A stretch of DNA of 64,000 nucleotides from Epinephelus fuscoguttatus (lineage: Eukaryota > Chordata > Actinopteri > Perciformes > Serranidae), in contig NC_064756.1 of assembly GCF_011397635.1 (NCBI RefSeq), positions 16,754,817 through 16,818,816 of the forward strand. The letters run 5' to 3'. Each line of letters starts with the position of its first letter. Position 1 is the stretch's first letter. This document shows, one piece after another, positions 38,701-51,368 of the stretch. The position numbers and the translations under genes are program-made. A model generated the notes under the pieces. The model saw only the letters and a list, made by a program, of their open reading frames with translations, searched no databases and was not told the origin of the DNA.

Positions 38701-41700
38701 TCAGCTTGCCTCTGTAAATGCAGAGCTGAACCAACACAAAGAGACACAAGCTGCAGACCTAAAACTGAAAGAGGCTGCACAGGACGCCACTTTTAGGGAG
38801 AAGGAAGCACTTGCTCAGGAAAAGGAAGCGCTCATGGCCAGGATACTCCAGGCGGAAAACAATCAGAAAGCTCTGGAGAAACAACTTGAAGGCATGGTGT
38901 TTGAAAAGGAGAGACTTGCTCAAGCCAAACAGGCTGTAGAGAGAGAGAACACAGCGTCCCACAAACTGGAATCTTGGCTACGGCAGGAGGTGGAAATATT
39001 AAAAACGGAGAAAGAGAAACTCTTGAGAGTAAAAGCCGAAGAAATTGAGATGCTAAAGAGAGATCTGCAGGAACAGCTCTCTGCTAAATCTGAGGCTGCA
39101 GAACACTACAAGGCACAGGTTGGTGTGACCACAATCCCCACAGAAAAAACCCTCTAGTTTCATTACTTGTATCTCTCTCTATATATGAAATTTGTTTACA
39201 ATCAAAAATTATTGATTTAGATATTTTTCTTTATGCTTGTTACTTATTGATTGCACTCCTTCATATGCATACTCGGTTGATTGACTTGTTTGGTGTCAGA
39301 TGAGAAGTCTGAGATTCATGCTAAGATGTTTATTTTATTACTACAATGTCGCAGATGGAGAAGGCAATGAGTCATTACAATGTCAAGAAGCAGCTTCTCC
39401 AGGAGAGCCAAGAGGAGGTGGCTGAACTCAAGCGTTCCTTAGAGGTTAAAGAGCGTGAAGTGAAGGCTACTACCATGGAAAACAAACTGCTTCAGATGGA
39501 GTTGGACAAGGCCCAAACCAGTGAGAAGGCACTTTTGAACAGGGTGGGCAGTTTGGAGGCACAGGTTGGTACTGTATTTTGGGGTATGAGGAGAACTGAA
39601 ACATGGTCTCTTAAATTACTGTTAAAAAATAGAAATTTTTTAAAGTTCGAGGACACTACAGCAAATGATTGCCGCTGATCACTGTATCTGTTTACTTTTT
39701 TAGCTTGTCTATGCTGACCGTAGCCTGCGGGCACAGAATAAGATTCATGGTAATGAAGGAAGTGCTACAGAGTCTGCTTACCTGGAGGTTCCCAATGCTC
39801 ACTCAAGTGTTCACACTAGAGCACAGGTGAAGAGAACTATGAGCTCTGACAGCCTGGACCAGAGCTCTCTGGAGGACTCTCTGAACAGCACAAGGTACTA
39901 AAAATCTTGGATACAAAGCATGACATCTTTTAGAGCTGCAGATATTTTATTGCATGCAGCTATTTCATAATGTCATTAAAATAACTAAAATATTGTTTAC
40001 AATTGTGCCATTCCAATTTTGGTTTGTGTTTTAGTGGATTATACTTAGGGCTGGGTATCGTTTAAAAATTTTCGATACCAGTACCCTTAAAACGATACCG
40101 ATACCAATTGAGTACTTCATTCGATACTTATTTTTAATAGTTCATTCGATATTAATCATGTGAATAGAAAGCAATCAGTTGCATAAATGTCTCCACTCCT
40201 CCCCATTCAAAAGATTTTTACACAAATACATTTTGAAAATAGCTCCGTCCATATCCCTGCACCCTTTCTCCCTCACACATACTCACAAACAAACAGCCCT
40301 CCACTCCACCCTTTCCCACTGGGTCCTTGGGATGGGCAGTGGACTCAGGGGAAATGAGGTAACCCACACACAGAAAACACAGTGGCAGTGTAGCACCATT
40401 CAGGCCTCTGTTCTGCTCTGTCCATCAAAGTTGTCAATCTCGGGGCATTTCTCATTGCGGCCCCCTGCCCTCTGTCTCTCTCTACTGTTAGCCAAGTAAC
40501 CCTGAAGTTTTCTCCATGTTTGTTGAGGTGCTTTATCATGTTAGTTGTATTCCCGATTTTTCCCCAAAATAATCTTACCTCATTTTATGCATTTGTACCA
40601 GGCGCCACAGGCGTTTAGTACAGCCATACTTTTGAGCGTTTTGCTGGCATCTCGGAACGCTGACCAGCCAACTCCGCTACAGATGCAGCGCGCATGGCTT
40701 CAACCTGCTTCGTCGCCATACAAACTGTTGTTGTTGCGGTGGTGGACCAATCACACGGCGCATTGAAACAAAGAAGGCTTGCGGTGATTGGCTGTGAGCA
40801 AAACCATAGAAACAATTTTTTCTAGATCTGGGTACAAAAAGAACTGATTGCAGGGTATTGTTTGACAGGCGCAGTTTCGATACTACTTGGTACTGGGTTG
40901 TTTCGGTCGATACCTGAAAAGTATCAAGTACCAATACCCAGCCCTAATTATACTCTTATTATTTGTTCTTCTTTGGAGTACGTCAGCTGTCAAAAACTGT
41001 TGCACACTTTTGTGAGTGAGGGAACTGTTACTCAAACCTCAACATGCACAAAATAATGGCATTCAGGTGTATTACGGCAACAATTAAAACTTTTTATATA
41101 TTTTACCTTTTGGGTTTGGGATTTTGGACCATAAAAAAATGGACTTGACTTTATGTTTTCCCTATCGAGGAGTTCCCATTGTCCCAATGACAATGAAGGT
41201 TGGCCTTTTTCTGTGCTCCACGAAAAGCCAGAAAAATCTTTCATCAGAGGCATAGTGGTAATCTGCTGTGATTTTAACGCAACATAATGCTCTGTTTCTT
41301 ACCTTTGCAGGAAACTTTCGGCGCCTGATGAATCAAGCACACCACTTGTTCGCAGTTCAGAGCGCTTGGCAGCCAAACGCCGGGGTCTCAAGGCCGAGTC
41401 CTTGGAAACCCTGTACTTTACACCAATAAACAACAGACAGGTCAACAGGTATGTCAAATGGTTTCGACCATCTTGGTATTTCACAGATTAGCCACCTTTA
41501 GGAGGTTTTTCAGATTACAGTCAGTGAGTGAGAGAGGTGGGTGTTCTAGAGTTCCCCTAAATTTCCTTTCAGTATATTAACTGTAGATGTGGGTCTCTTT
41601 GAATTGCTAACCTTTATTCAGCCTTCTGTGCACTACATTATATAGAAAAGCTTTAGGAGAAAGGCTTTTCTGGTTGTATTCCTGTAAGATTTTATAATTT

Positions 41701-44700
41701 TTAGGAAGACCAGATATCAAAATCAGCAAAGTTAGTTTTTATACAGTATGTGGAAATGCACCGTCATCTAGGGTCAATACCAGCATAATTGCAAAGCAGT
41801 GTTTTTTGAGACCAGTTGAGATTTTTGGCCTTAACCTATAATCAGTCACCAAAAATGAGCTCCATTTATCCTGGCTAGCATTTTCTGTGCTTTTGTTTAA
41901 TTGTAGTGGATCTGATGACAGTTATGGAACTCATCTGACCACAGACAGAGATAAATAAGAGACATAAAGATGTGATTTACACCTGTTAAAATAAAGCTTA
42001 GCCCATCAAAATAAAAATGTGAGTAATGCAAGAGGCGATAGTTGCCCTGACTCGAACTAAAACTATCTGGGCAATTCTCCTTTCCCTGTACATACATTTT
42101 TCTGATTTTAGTGAAACCTAAACCACTGTTTTTTTCATCATACTCTGTTACTGAGAATCTTGTTTTTCTACTTCATCCCCCTCAGGACCAGCACAGAGCT
42201 CAAAATGGAACCGGATTCAGTCCTGAAAAATCCGACTTCATCTGTCAAGCGACGCAGAACCACGCAGGTTATTAACATCACCATGACCAAGGTGGAGGAA
42301 ACTCACTTACACATTCATTGCATGTTTTGCATGTTCACAATAACACACACAGTTGAATCACTGTACACTTTAATAGTCACAATGGTTTCCATCTCACTGC
42401 ATCTCAGAAATCATTATGATGATGAAATTTAATCATTCGTGCATTTGGGGGGTTCAGCTGGTCTTAATTATTTACTAATTAATTTTCATTAACATTTTTA
42501 TCTGAGGTTTTAACCATCATACTACGACAAATTGTAACTGTAGAGCTCTGTGGCTCTACAGATTGTTTGGAGCATTGCTCTCAGTACAGTTCAACAGTGT
42601 TAAAATGCATTCAAAGGGCTGACCCCAAAAGTTTTAACTTGCGCTTTCAAAGCATCTTCACATTCCCACTGAAGTATTACTGTAGCTGAAAGTGACTGTG
42701 AGACTCTGGTCTGTAGAAAACCCCAGGTGGCTGTGAACATGATGAGACTTTCTACAGCCTGGCCTCAGCTCGCTCCCAGCCGAACCTCTCCAGTGCCCAC
42801 TCTGCACGACCCGTGTCTTTGGAGCTGTTTGATACACCTGGAAGAATGACCGGTGCTGCCAGCAACCAACTCATGGGCCTTCCAGGGTACAGACGGAGCA
42901 CGGTGCATTCACAGAGTAAGTAGATCCCCAGCTTACTCACAGAAGGTTTTACTGCAGGGTGAGAAACAGAGTGAGAGGTTGGGCTGAAAAACAAAACAAA
43001 ACATGCAGATCCTGGACCTATGAGGTGAAACAAAGTTTTTTTTGTTTTTGTTTTTTTTTTTTAATTATACTCAGCTGCCTGTAGGTAGTGTGGAACAAGG
43101 GCTGCAATTAAAAATAATTTTCAGTAGCCCTTTTTACACAGTACTGCTACATAGTCCTTTCTTTGTACCTCCGGAGCCACCTACACAGAGCCAAATGACG
43201 ACGGCTTCATTCTGCTCCAGGGTGTTATTATACACTGCAGTGCTGCTTTGCAGAATCAAGAGGCGTGACGTGTAACACATCAGCATATGCCTCTAGTGTG
43301 ACATACAACATGCGTCTGCAGCGCTTTCCAAATAACAACAACATCAGCATTAACGTGTCAACACCAATCATTTACCATCCCTGTTATATGGCAGCTGATC
43401 TCATCCTCTGCTCAGGGAGTAAGGAGGTCCCAGACCTCATTGTTTTCCCAATTTGCGGACATTTACGGTAGCTGTTCTTCTTTCTGCTAGCTGCTAATTG
43501 CTAACAGCTATTATCTATGTAAATCTCCTGTGGTGGGTCGCATGCAGAACGTTGTGATAACGTCACACCCATGCTGCCCATGATCCTGTCCCGCAGACTG
43601 TCCTTTTTCTACAGACACCATTTTGGTGCTGTTTCTACCTTCTGAGGCGGATCAAAGGCAAGGTAACTCTCCCTCCGTTCTGTAATCTCACCTTATATAC
43701 AGCATGGTGAGGCACCATAACAGCATGATATTCCCGCCTTGAACAGGCAGTGTAAAAGGGGCTGTTATCAATTAATTTGCCAACTATTTTGTCTGTTAAT
43801 CTTTTAATTAGGGGTGGGAATCACCAGATGAGCCATGATACTTGAGTCACAATACAATATTATTGCGATTTAAAATATGTTGTGATATGCTGAGTGTTGA
43901 GATAAAATATACTGCGATATATTGCAATTTATTACCTTTTTTCAGCTGTGAATTATGTCCCGAAAGGAAAACGTTGTCAACATCTGTTTTATCGAATAAG
44001 TTTTCAGTCAATTCATCTCACTTTTTTGCAGCATTAAAATGAATCTAGTAGACTGAAAAAGCAACTGACTTTATTATTCTAATGGGCTACATTTAATAAA
44101 TTTTAGGAGGCTAAGTTTAATTTGTATTTGTAATATTAATAATTTATATAATTTTAAAAATCTGTTGTGATGCTATGCTATGCTTTATCAACCCCACCCC
44201 CCCACCCCCACTATTAATCCTATGATCTTAAAAACATTAGAAAACAGTAAAAAGCGTCATCATGTGGTACCAACAAACAGTCCCCAGAGTATTTATTTTA
44301 TAATAAAAGACCAAAAAAAGGTGCAGACTTTCAAAAAAAATATTTTATGTTATTAAAATTATGTTATTTATCTGTTGATTTGGGTTTTGTATTGTCTGTT
44401 ATTTACACAGACAAGAGTTTTTAAAAATTACTGTTTGCTGTTGCTGCATTGGCTTGTGACACGTGTTTGAGTGATTACAGTAAACTTGAGTCACTCAAGG
44501 TTCCTCTTGTGCTGGGAGAGTACCTACTTTAAAATAGCAACCAGAAAAGTCTTTCAAAATGATGTTCAAAGAATCATTCTTCTCTCTTATAGTACGTGCA
44601 CACTATAAAGGGGGGGGTTCTGCTGGTCGGAAAATACCTGCCTTAACACTTTCTTTGTAAATTGAGTAATTTGGAGACAAGATGCAGTTAATTAGTTTCT

Positions 44701-47700
44701 GATTAATGGTAAATGATCTCAGATGGATATTACAGTTGTAGTAGTAAACAACTGAGATTTTTTTTAAAGATGTGTATGTAACTCTTATTTATTTCTTCAT
44801 TTGTTGTCTTCAGCTGCTAGTACGTTCTGCGCAGGGGCAGAGAACGAGCCCGATGGTGCATCTGACGATTGGATGAGGATTGCGGAGCTCCAGTCCAGGA
44901 ACAAGGCCTGCCTTCCTCATCTTAAGAGCAGCTACCCTGTGGAGTCTGAGGTTGGCAGATAGGGACACATGCACACACGGTTAACACAACAGGCATACAG
45001 TTGCATGTACATATTAATTAACACACACTGATGTTCTTGATGGCATTCATTTCCCACTAGTTTTATTAAGTCCCTCTCTGTCTGTTCCTTTTAGACTGGC
45101 CGTGGCGGTGCGTTCGTTTTCACAGACGAAGAACTGCGCACCGGTGACCCTTCTGACACAATCCGTCGGGCATCCATGATGCCTGGCCAGCTGCAAGAAT
45201 CTCTTGCCTCCCATCGACGGTCCTTCATGGTGGGACAGACAGGTGCCGCTGCTGGTACACGTTCTCATCGTCTGTCCTTAATGCCAGGCCAACTGCCATC
45301 AAGAACTGTCAGCTCCTCTCAGGTCAGAAGCCCGAAAGGCACAAAGCGGACTTCATCTACTGCGTCTGTACATCAGACTTCACCTGAGGTTGGTTTGCAT
45401 CAGTGTGCACAGAAATATTTGTCACATCTTGATGTTCTTGTTTGAGCCTGACTGAATCGCAATAGATAAATGTCTTATAGGCTACAGTTATTAGTTCCTG
45501 CAGCTTCAATGTTTTCTTGGACTAGTGTCCGCTATCAGCAGATTTTTTTGAGTATCGTCCTCCAATCATAGTAGTCTGGCTTTGCTTTTGGGTGCTTCTT
45601 ATGGTTGTGATCTGAAAGGTTACTTTTTTTTTACAAGTATGTAAACTTAATAAAAATAGGTCTAAAAACCAATTTCCTGAACCCCCTCTTGTGTTTTTTC
45701 TAACTTGTCTTCCCTTGTCTCTATCTGACAGAAAAAGCCAAGGGCCAGCTGTTTCCCACGTCCACTCACCCCCAAAAATAAAAATGTACTCAGCGAACCT
45801 TATCTTCAGCCTGCCCACAGTCCAGTGAGTGTAATACACACACACACACACACACACAGAATTATCTGGTCGGTTGAAAATAAAGATGAGAGAATTAATT
45901 TATTGATATTGTCATGAACGCAACTGTGCATATAATATTTTGGATTTTTCACAGTTTCACTTGTATTATTCTTTCAGGCTGATCGGAGGCAGTCTATGAT
46001 GTTTACTATTGACAACACGCCTAAAAACAGCAACTACCTTAAGAAAGGCCTGAACAAACTGCGTGGCTCCACCCGGAAATCCCCAGGCAAAAGTTTAAAG
46101 AAGTCGCCTGCTAACGCATCTGCACGCAAGGGCCAGGAAAACATTCGCTCAGGGAATACTCGTACTGGAACAGTACGAGCAGACAGAGCTGGCAGCTTGA
46201 AGTCTCCTGGACTGACGGCCAGTGCTCGCAAGGTAAATACACACATACAGATCCATTCAGGGTTTCACATGGCACCCTTAAATAATGATTTTAAGTTACC
46301 CTGTGGCGTTTTCTCTGACTGCACCGTATGTGCCCATGCCGGCATGATGCCTGTTGTGTCGTAGCAAGGGTGGGAAAGTGCCTCAGTGCAGGCAGCATAT
46401 GAGGCAAGCAGGTATGACGTAGAATCTCCATCAGCTGATTTAAAAAAACTAGGGATGTACCTAACGGCTAAAAGGGGATTTATACTTGTGCGGCAGACCC
46501 CGTGCACGTGGCCTACGCTGTTGGGAGCATTTATACTGTGCAGTTGCGTGTCTGTGTCACTCTGCAGTTACACCTCCAAAACACTAGTTGGCGGCGGAGG
46601 TTTCTGTGAAGTGCTGTAAAGTTTGGTTGATTCAAAACACACCCAAAACACACATTAAACAAGTACACAAATCAGCTTCATTATAACTCGCAGCATTCAC
46701 AGACAAAGCACTTGTCTTTTGCTGGACCCATTTTCCCCACAATTACAACATGCTGATGTTTTTAGCACAAGCCTATGGCTTTACATTGTATAAATTAGTC
46801 TAGCAGCTAGTGGCCTTCTCTCTACTCATATGAAGCCAGGGACAACAGCAGCATTTAACAAACAAATATAAGATGCTAACATTATTAGCACAAGCCTATG
46901 ACATTTTACATTGTTTAAATTAGCCTAGCGACAAGCGGAGATTTCCTCTGCTCATATGAGGCCAGGATGAATCCTGAAGTATAAATCCCCGAAGGACAAA
47001 TCACGCACAAGACTTAAAATGCTATTTTAGTGGAGGCTGTATTGTCTTGACAACTTATTGTTTTTTTTATCTGTGAAATTAAAGTAAATAAAAGCTTTGT
47101 TTCCACTGAGGGAAATGGTTTCAGCTTACAAATATAGACAGGAGGTCTGCGTCGCTGTGTGTAGTTACATTTCTGGGGAGGTGCACGTCACGCAGCGCCT
47201 ACGCCATACGTACAGTGTCGATTCGACACAGAAGTATAAATCCCGCAAAATTTCGTTGATGTTTAAAAAGAAGTTTAAACTAAGACTATCCCAAGAGTCT
47301 TAAAGTTTAAAAAAAAAAAAACCTGATTATTACAATGGCATTTTCATTGAGTAATGGCAATTTCACGAAATAACAATTTATATAATATGTTTAACTGACT
47401 AGTATTTCTGGTGTTGACTAGTCAAAGTAGCAACGTTTATTCGGTAGTCGACTGATCCTGCACATCTTAAACTCAAACCACAGCAGGAAGTGGAGATACT
47501 TTAGTTAACTCTAATCTCACCAGAAGCTTTTTTGAATGTTGAATGTTTCATACCTGTGCCATTCACATTGCTCTTTTTACTGGCGTATTATTATTTTACA
47601 TTTTATTTTAAATTTTATTTTATTTAAGAGTAAGGACCTCTGCTGTCCACAAAAGTATGAGTCATGCAATCAGTAGTTGTCACATTAAGTCATACTATGT

Positions 47701-48826
47701 AGAACTCCAATGAAATGCGATCCTGTTAGCTCCTCCAACTTGTGCACTGTAATATAGTCCTGTCTTTGCTTCCTTTTACATTGTAGGCTGCTGCTTTATA
47801 ATTGACCGTCTTTCCAGATGGTTCTGATGATCCATTATTTTGGTTGTGGACTGACTTCACTGTTGTTTTACAAATTAAATCCACCGCAGACTCAGTGAAT
47901 TCATTGATATCATCGTTGCCGGTGGTGTCCTGGAACGTGCTCCAGACTCTGATTGGCTCCATCTCTCATGTCACTGGGGGGATGTGTTGTAGTTTGTTTA
48001 CATATCTTGACCTCAACAAGATGGCTGCATGGTCGCTTCTCAAATGCCGGCAGGGGCTTTACTCTGTAGCGGCATACAGCACAAATCCAGACTGTTTATT
48101 CTCCTTGTGGCGTGGGGTGATCAGGAACAAGACAGCACCTCACATTCCCACAGTAACACCAGTCCTTATTCACCTTAAAGCACATGCCTCCTCCCCTTCT
48201 CTCGCCAGACTCCTCTGCTCTGTTAGATTTGCATATAGGAAAAGAGTCGCCTGGCTAGATGCGGTCCAGTACTCCAGGATTTAACCAAGTTTCAGTGAAA
48301 CAAGGGAGGTAACAGTTCTAGATATCCTGTTGGAAACTGATGCAGGCATGGAGGTCATCCAGTTTATCATCAAACACTTGAAAGATTATGTTTGGGTGTC
48401 TCTCATTATCGATCCAACTAATGAAGCAAATCTACATGACTGTGAAAGAGACGTTGCTTGAATGTGTTCAATCTTCACATCTCAGTAACTGTTTTCAGGA
48501 CCGTGTGTCGATAAAGGAAGAAAATCTCACTGGAAGTCTTAAAAGGTCAATTAAAAGTAATTTTAATTTAGTTAATGGGGGTTTGCTTCTTTACACGAGT
48601 TGGTGGTTTTCACGTTCTGCCATAATAACTCACGGTGTGTTCATTTCATATCAAAGGGTTGCCCACATGTATCTGTCACACATAGCTAAACACTAACAGC
48701 ATGTGACTTCAGCTTTTACCAAATATAATATTTATTAAAATATGTTTCTCCGGGAGCTTTTATTTAATCTGATTTATCTATTTATTTTGTTTTTTCCCAC
48801 AGATGATGAGCAGGATGAAGGTGTGA
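29758..48826 (+). CDS. numa1: Nuclear mitotic apparatus protein 1 (NuMA)
   Basis: NuMA focuses spindle-pole microtubules, links dynein to cortical LGN/Gai during spindle orientation, and is nuclear in interphase. Coding exons: 29758-29796, 29907-29992, 30151-30224, 30696-30784, 30869-30943, 31089-31182, 31288-31444, 31860-31999, 32187-32298, 33273-33390, 33644-33784, 34014-34127, 34464-39118, 39355-39564, 39704-39894, 41311-41448, 42186-42291, 42717-42915, 44814-44950, 45095-45388, 45732-45824, 45978-46232, 48803-48826. Repairing one missing base (below) gives about 2,513 residues versus 2,115 in human. The N-terminal hook-like domain (MAINWGVKALLGWVNTL) is followed by KKKITFVEMQTVASSS, then SPLQDIMNTPKFQLRK, a long coiled coil, and a C-terminal tail with RRTTQVINITMTK, DDWMRIAELQSRNKACLPHL, ASCFPRPLTPKNK and ADRRQSMMFTIDNTPK, all strongly NuMA-like. 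The giant rod exon is one G short at about 36964, shifting the frame. The final 24-nt exon (MMSRMKV) is the least certain; a polyadenylation signal follows at 48990. Confidence 0.95.
34222..34410 (+). mobile_element. Full-length, young tRNA-derived SINE in numa1 intron
   Basis: Body with A-box-like 'tggcttagtggtagagc' and B-box-like 'gggttcaactcc', a CT-rich middle, 'ccattaaaggctaaaaagcc' and a poly(A) tail. It is bounded by perfect 15-bp direct repeats AATCTACTTTGGATG at 34207-34221 and 34411-34425, a clean target-site duplication. An intact duplication implies a recent insertion. Same orientation as the host gene, 39 bp before the acceptor of the giant rod exon. Confidence 0.9.
34986..38300 (+). 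repeat. numa1 rod: 13 tandem 85-residue coiled-coil repeats
   Basis: The rod is periodic at 85 codons (255 bp). Each unit starts near EEIQAKEEQ.., continues with SELLxxEIxxLKxQ and SLxxAExxxQAKE, and closes with LQxQxxASEEEVxxLK. Starts fall at about 34986, 35241, 35496, 35751, 36006, 36261 and so on, then (after the 1-bp loss) 37025 onward, ending near 38300. The repeats were aligned by eye on conserved E-I and S-L positions. The repeat length is 12 heptads plus one residue. Confidence 0.85.
35496..37789 (+). repeat. Three near-identical 765-bp tandem copies in the numa1 rod exon
   Basis: Copy 1 starts at 35496, copy 2 at 36261, copy 3 at 37025; each equals three 85-residue repeats (255 codons). 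Copies 2 and 3 differ at only a few bases by eye. Copy 1 differs slightly more, for example DLEKEVNRLK versus DLEEEVNRLK and IESLNK versus IENLNK. Copy 2 is 764 bp because one G is missing in 'ctcagaaacag' (36961-36971), where the other copies read 'ctcaggaaacag'. Recent unequal crossing-over or gene conversion is inferred. Confidence 0.9.
40048..40944. mobile_element. DNA transposon remnant with GGGCTGGGTAT termini
   Basis: Left end GGGCTGGGTATCG at 40048 and right end ATACCCAGCCC ending at 40944 are inverted copies, each flanked by TA (40046-40047 and 40945-40946), consistent with a TA target duplication. Just inside both ends are 'cgataccagtacc'-like phrases in inverted order. No transposase is found in about 0.9 kb, so it is nonautonomous. 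It lies in numa1 intron between exons 39704-39894 and 41311-41448. Confidence 0.75.
43126..43763. mobile_element. MITE with AGCCCYTTTTACAC termini
   Basis: Left AGCCCTTTTTACACAGTA (43126 onward) is the inverted counterpart of right GGCAGTGTAAAAGGGGCT (ending 43763). About 640 bp, no transposase, in the long intron between numa1 exons 42717-42915 and 44814-44950. A further phrase at 43809 (TAGGGGTGGGAATCACCAG) looks like the start of another element but its right end was not found. Confidence 0.65.
46474..47244. mobile_element. MITE pair with GGGATTTATACTTST termini
   Basis: The left end 'ggggatttatacttgtgcgg' (46474) is inverted relative to 'cagaagtataaatccc' at 47229-47244. A third copy of the end, 'tgaagtataaatccccgaag', lies at about 46975-46994, so the segment may be two elements in tandem or one nested in another. 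The superfamily is uncertain (PIF/Harbinger-like by end sequence). It is in the last numa1 intron. Confidence 0.55.
47726..47985 (-). mobile_element. Possible LINE coding fragment (weak)
   Basis: Minus-strand reading gives RVWSTFQDTTGNDDINEFTE followed by SAVDLICKTTVKSV and, further on, a short Gly/Ser stretch and AAAYNVKGSKD. The order resembles the segment between the endonuclease and reverse transcriptase in fish non-LTR retrotransposons (W..F, D..EYT..V...C). The match is faint and the flanks show nothing more, so this is a low-confidence remnant. Confidence 0.35.
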
Positions 48827-50204
48827 GGTATGCCTCCCAAATTGGAGTTACGATCGTCTACAGTTCGACTTAATTATACTGTTTTTTCTTTTTCTTCTTC
48901 TTTTGACAATTTCACTTTTAAGATTGTCCTTAAGGGTTTTTTTTTCTTTTTTTTCTACAATCTCTTTGTAATATATTTACATGTTTATCAATAAAAATAT
49001 TTTAAATGACACTGGGAAAGCTCGCTGTTTGAGACCTCTTGCTGCAGTTCATTTGCAGTCCAGCTAATCCTAACTGAGAGCTCATGCTCATGTTTAAGGA
49101 CAGGATTTTGTGACAGATCCTCAAGGGGTGTCCGTTTTGAGAGGGGTAGGTCTTTGACTTGTAATTCAAACATAATTCAGTCCTAAGATTAAAATACAAA
49201 GTTGTGTTTATCCACATGTTAGAGATTGACAAATGGAGGCACAAGAAGTCCAGCATTTCTGCTGACATGTCAGTCTGACGTCATCCATACTATTACAGTT
49301 CATGTAATAATACACTATTACAGTTAATGTGAACCTGGGTCACAGAATAGTGCTATCTCATTTAGCGCATGAATACAGGTCACTTTAGTTTCTGACTATT
49401 GAGCAAGTATTCCGGTATGTGCCTCAAACCTTCACAATAAAAGCAAAAATTTTGAGCTTTAAATTTCAGTGCATTATGTTTAACAGTGGAGGCTAAATCA
49501 TGAACTGAACATGTATTATACATTAATATGTAGATCAAAAACTATATGTCAGCATAGTCCTGACCTAATTTGTTGTTCATTTTGTAGCTGTGTACAAAAA
49601 TGGCTCTCAAAGTAGACCGGATAGTATAATGTAACTTTAAATGTTAACATGAGTGTGTGAGGACAAAGTCATTTGATATCTGATTTGTGCATTGAAATGA
49701 AAGGGTAATGTGTCACCACTCACTACTGTACAATTTGGCAGACTATGAGGGCCTAAAGTTGTTTTAAAATGTTATATCTTGCACAACTACAGATAAAATA
49801 ACAAAATGAGGATAAAGAACTGATCAACTGAGGTTTTTCCACAGTTGACAAAAAGGCTCTGTTGTGTTTTTATCCCAGTTGATTGTGAGTACAAGCAGTA
49901 CATCGCAATACACACTATTGTAATACTCGTTCTGTGTCAGGATGATTGTTTTTGTATAGTTATATACTTATTTGTGCACTGACTGCTTTTGGGTGTTTGC
50001 ATTACAGTTTTTCTCAATTGCTAAGACATGCTGGGATCCACTTGATCTTCATCATCGCCTTCTTAGCGCTGCAGAAGTATTCTCTTGCAAATGTGTGAAG
50101 ACTTTTTCATTTTTCACATTTTTACACCTTTTTTTCAAAACGTTAACTCATAGATCTCATAGAAAGACCCAAACCTCTATTGGATCATCAAAGGTCATGC
50201 AGAT

Positions 50205-50413
50205 TGGGGACTAGGTTAATTGATAACTCTAAATTGTCCGTAGGTGTGAATGTGAGCGTGAATGGTTGTTTGTCTCTATGTGTCAGCCCTGCGACAGTCT
50301 GGCGACCTGTCCAGGGTGTACCCTGCCTCTCGCCCAGTGTCAGCTGGGATAGGCTCCAGCCCCCCCCCGCGACCCTCAAGAGGATGAAGCGGTTAGAAGA
50401 TGAATGAATGAAT
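50205..50413 (+). mobile_element. 3' end of an Expander/RTE-type LINE (or SINE sharing its tail)
   Basis: The phrase order 'gactaggttaattgataact', 'aggtgtgaatgtgagcgtga', 'gcgacctgtccagggtgtac', 'gctgggataggctccagc' and an ATGAATGAATG tail is one I recognise as very widespread in teleost genomes. The tetranucleotide tail repeat supports target-primed insertion. 5'-truncated; no coding part. Confidence 0.7.
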
Positions 50414-50954
50414 GTCAAACAAAATGAAGACATCTATTCACAGCTGATAGAAATTACTTACATAAATATGAATCTAATGCACCTGTGGGAGGCTTTTGTT
50501 TTTACACAAGTCTTCAATCAGCAATCAGTCGATATTCACTGATAAAAGATGCCACCTATGTGTTTGTATTTGCAGGCGTGGATCAAAGAGGCCAAAGGCA
50601 TATACAGATGAATAAAAAAAATGCACTTTATTAGGAAATGCAGCAGCGTTTGTTATCTGTAGTAAAATCATCTTTGGAGAAAATACAGCTCCTTTTTTGG
50701 CACCTACTATAGCTTTGTAAAATATCATCTGATGACAAATCAAGGTTGAGCCGAATCTTGTTAATATCTGTATTATTTTGACCATTGTGTAATGATTTAT
50801 TCAAAGAATATATTCATTTGGCTACAAGTTGTGTTGTAAGATGGAAGTAATTGATTTATTGCATGTTTAACTGTTTAGAAAATGTAACTTCTGAGTGGAC
50901 AAACGTGCTCATGCAACTGAGAAAAACTAACCTTGTTTAGATTATGCTTTTATT

Positions 50955-51025
50955 CTGAAGTAATCCGGAAGTCGCGCTGTTGCTGTCGGGTGCCCAACGA
51001 ACACGCACCGACTAGAAACTGAAAG
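50955..51025 (+). promoter_or_regulatory. Putative NLR-like gene promoter with ETS and IRF-type sites
   Basis: CCGGAAGT near 50965 is an ETS core. GAAACTGAAA at 51015-51024 fits the IRF/ISRE consensus (GAAANNGAAA). Both lie 350-400 bp upstream of the ATG at 51369, next to a local rise in GC. The transcription start is not known, so the element could be in the promoter or the 5' UTR. Confidence 0.4.
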
Positions 51026-51368
51026 TTACAGTGAACACAACGACGCGGAAATGCACTAAAGTAGTTGGCCGGTGATATAATGTTAGAGTTTATAAACTAT
51101 TTTGTCCGGGAATACGATCTTAGAGTTTATAGATTCCTTTGTCCGTGTTGGTAATTTGCTGTGAAACGTTTATTTCTAAAGCGTCCGTGTGTTCATAAAC
51201 ACACCATGTTATGCTAAGTCTTGATGTTAGCAACGGTAGCCGTTACCTTAAAGTAGCGTTAGCATGGTTGCTTCATCTTTTGGATGTAAAGTTATTACGA
51301 TAAATAGGATTCAGTCTACGTAAAATAATTCACCAGCTGCGGTGTGAGAGTCTGCTACCAGCAGAGAC

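Larger units (their letters stand above)
48827..51368. other. numa1 3' UTR and intergenic space before the NLR-like gene
   Basis: A polyadenylation signal AATAAA at about 48990 follows the numa1 stop. From 49.1 to 50.2 kb the DNA is AT-rich without a recognisable feature. A LINE 3' tail occupies about 50205-50413, and the putative NLR-like promoter starts near 50.95 kb. Confidence 0.5.

Noticed and set aside
42160-42432. numa1 exon continuing past 42291 into VEETHLHIHCMF
   Set aside because: The donor after ITMTK joins correctly to KTPGGCEHDE, and ITMTK-K is the conserved NuMA junction.
47802-48284. 160-residue plus-strand frame in the last numa1 intron
   Set aside because: No domain match by eye; probably opposite a weak LINE fragment.
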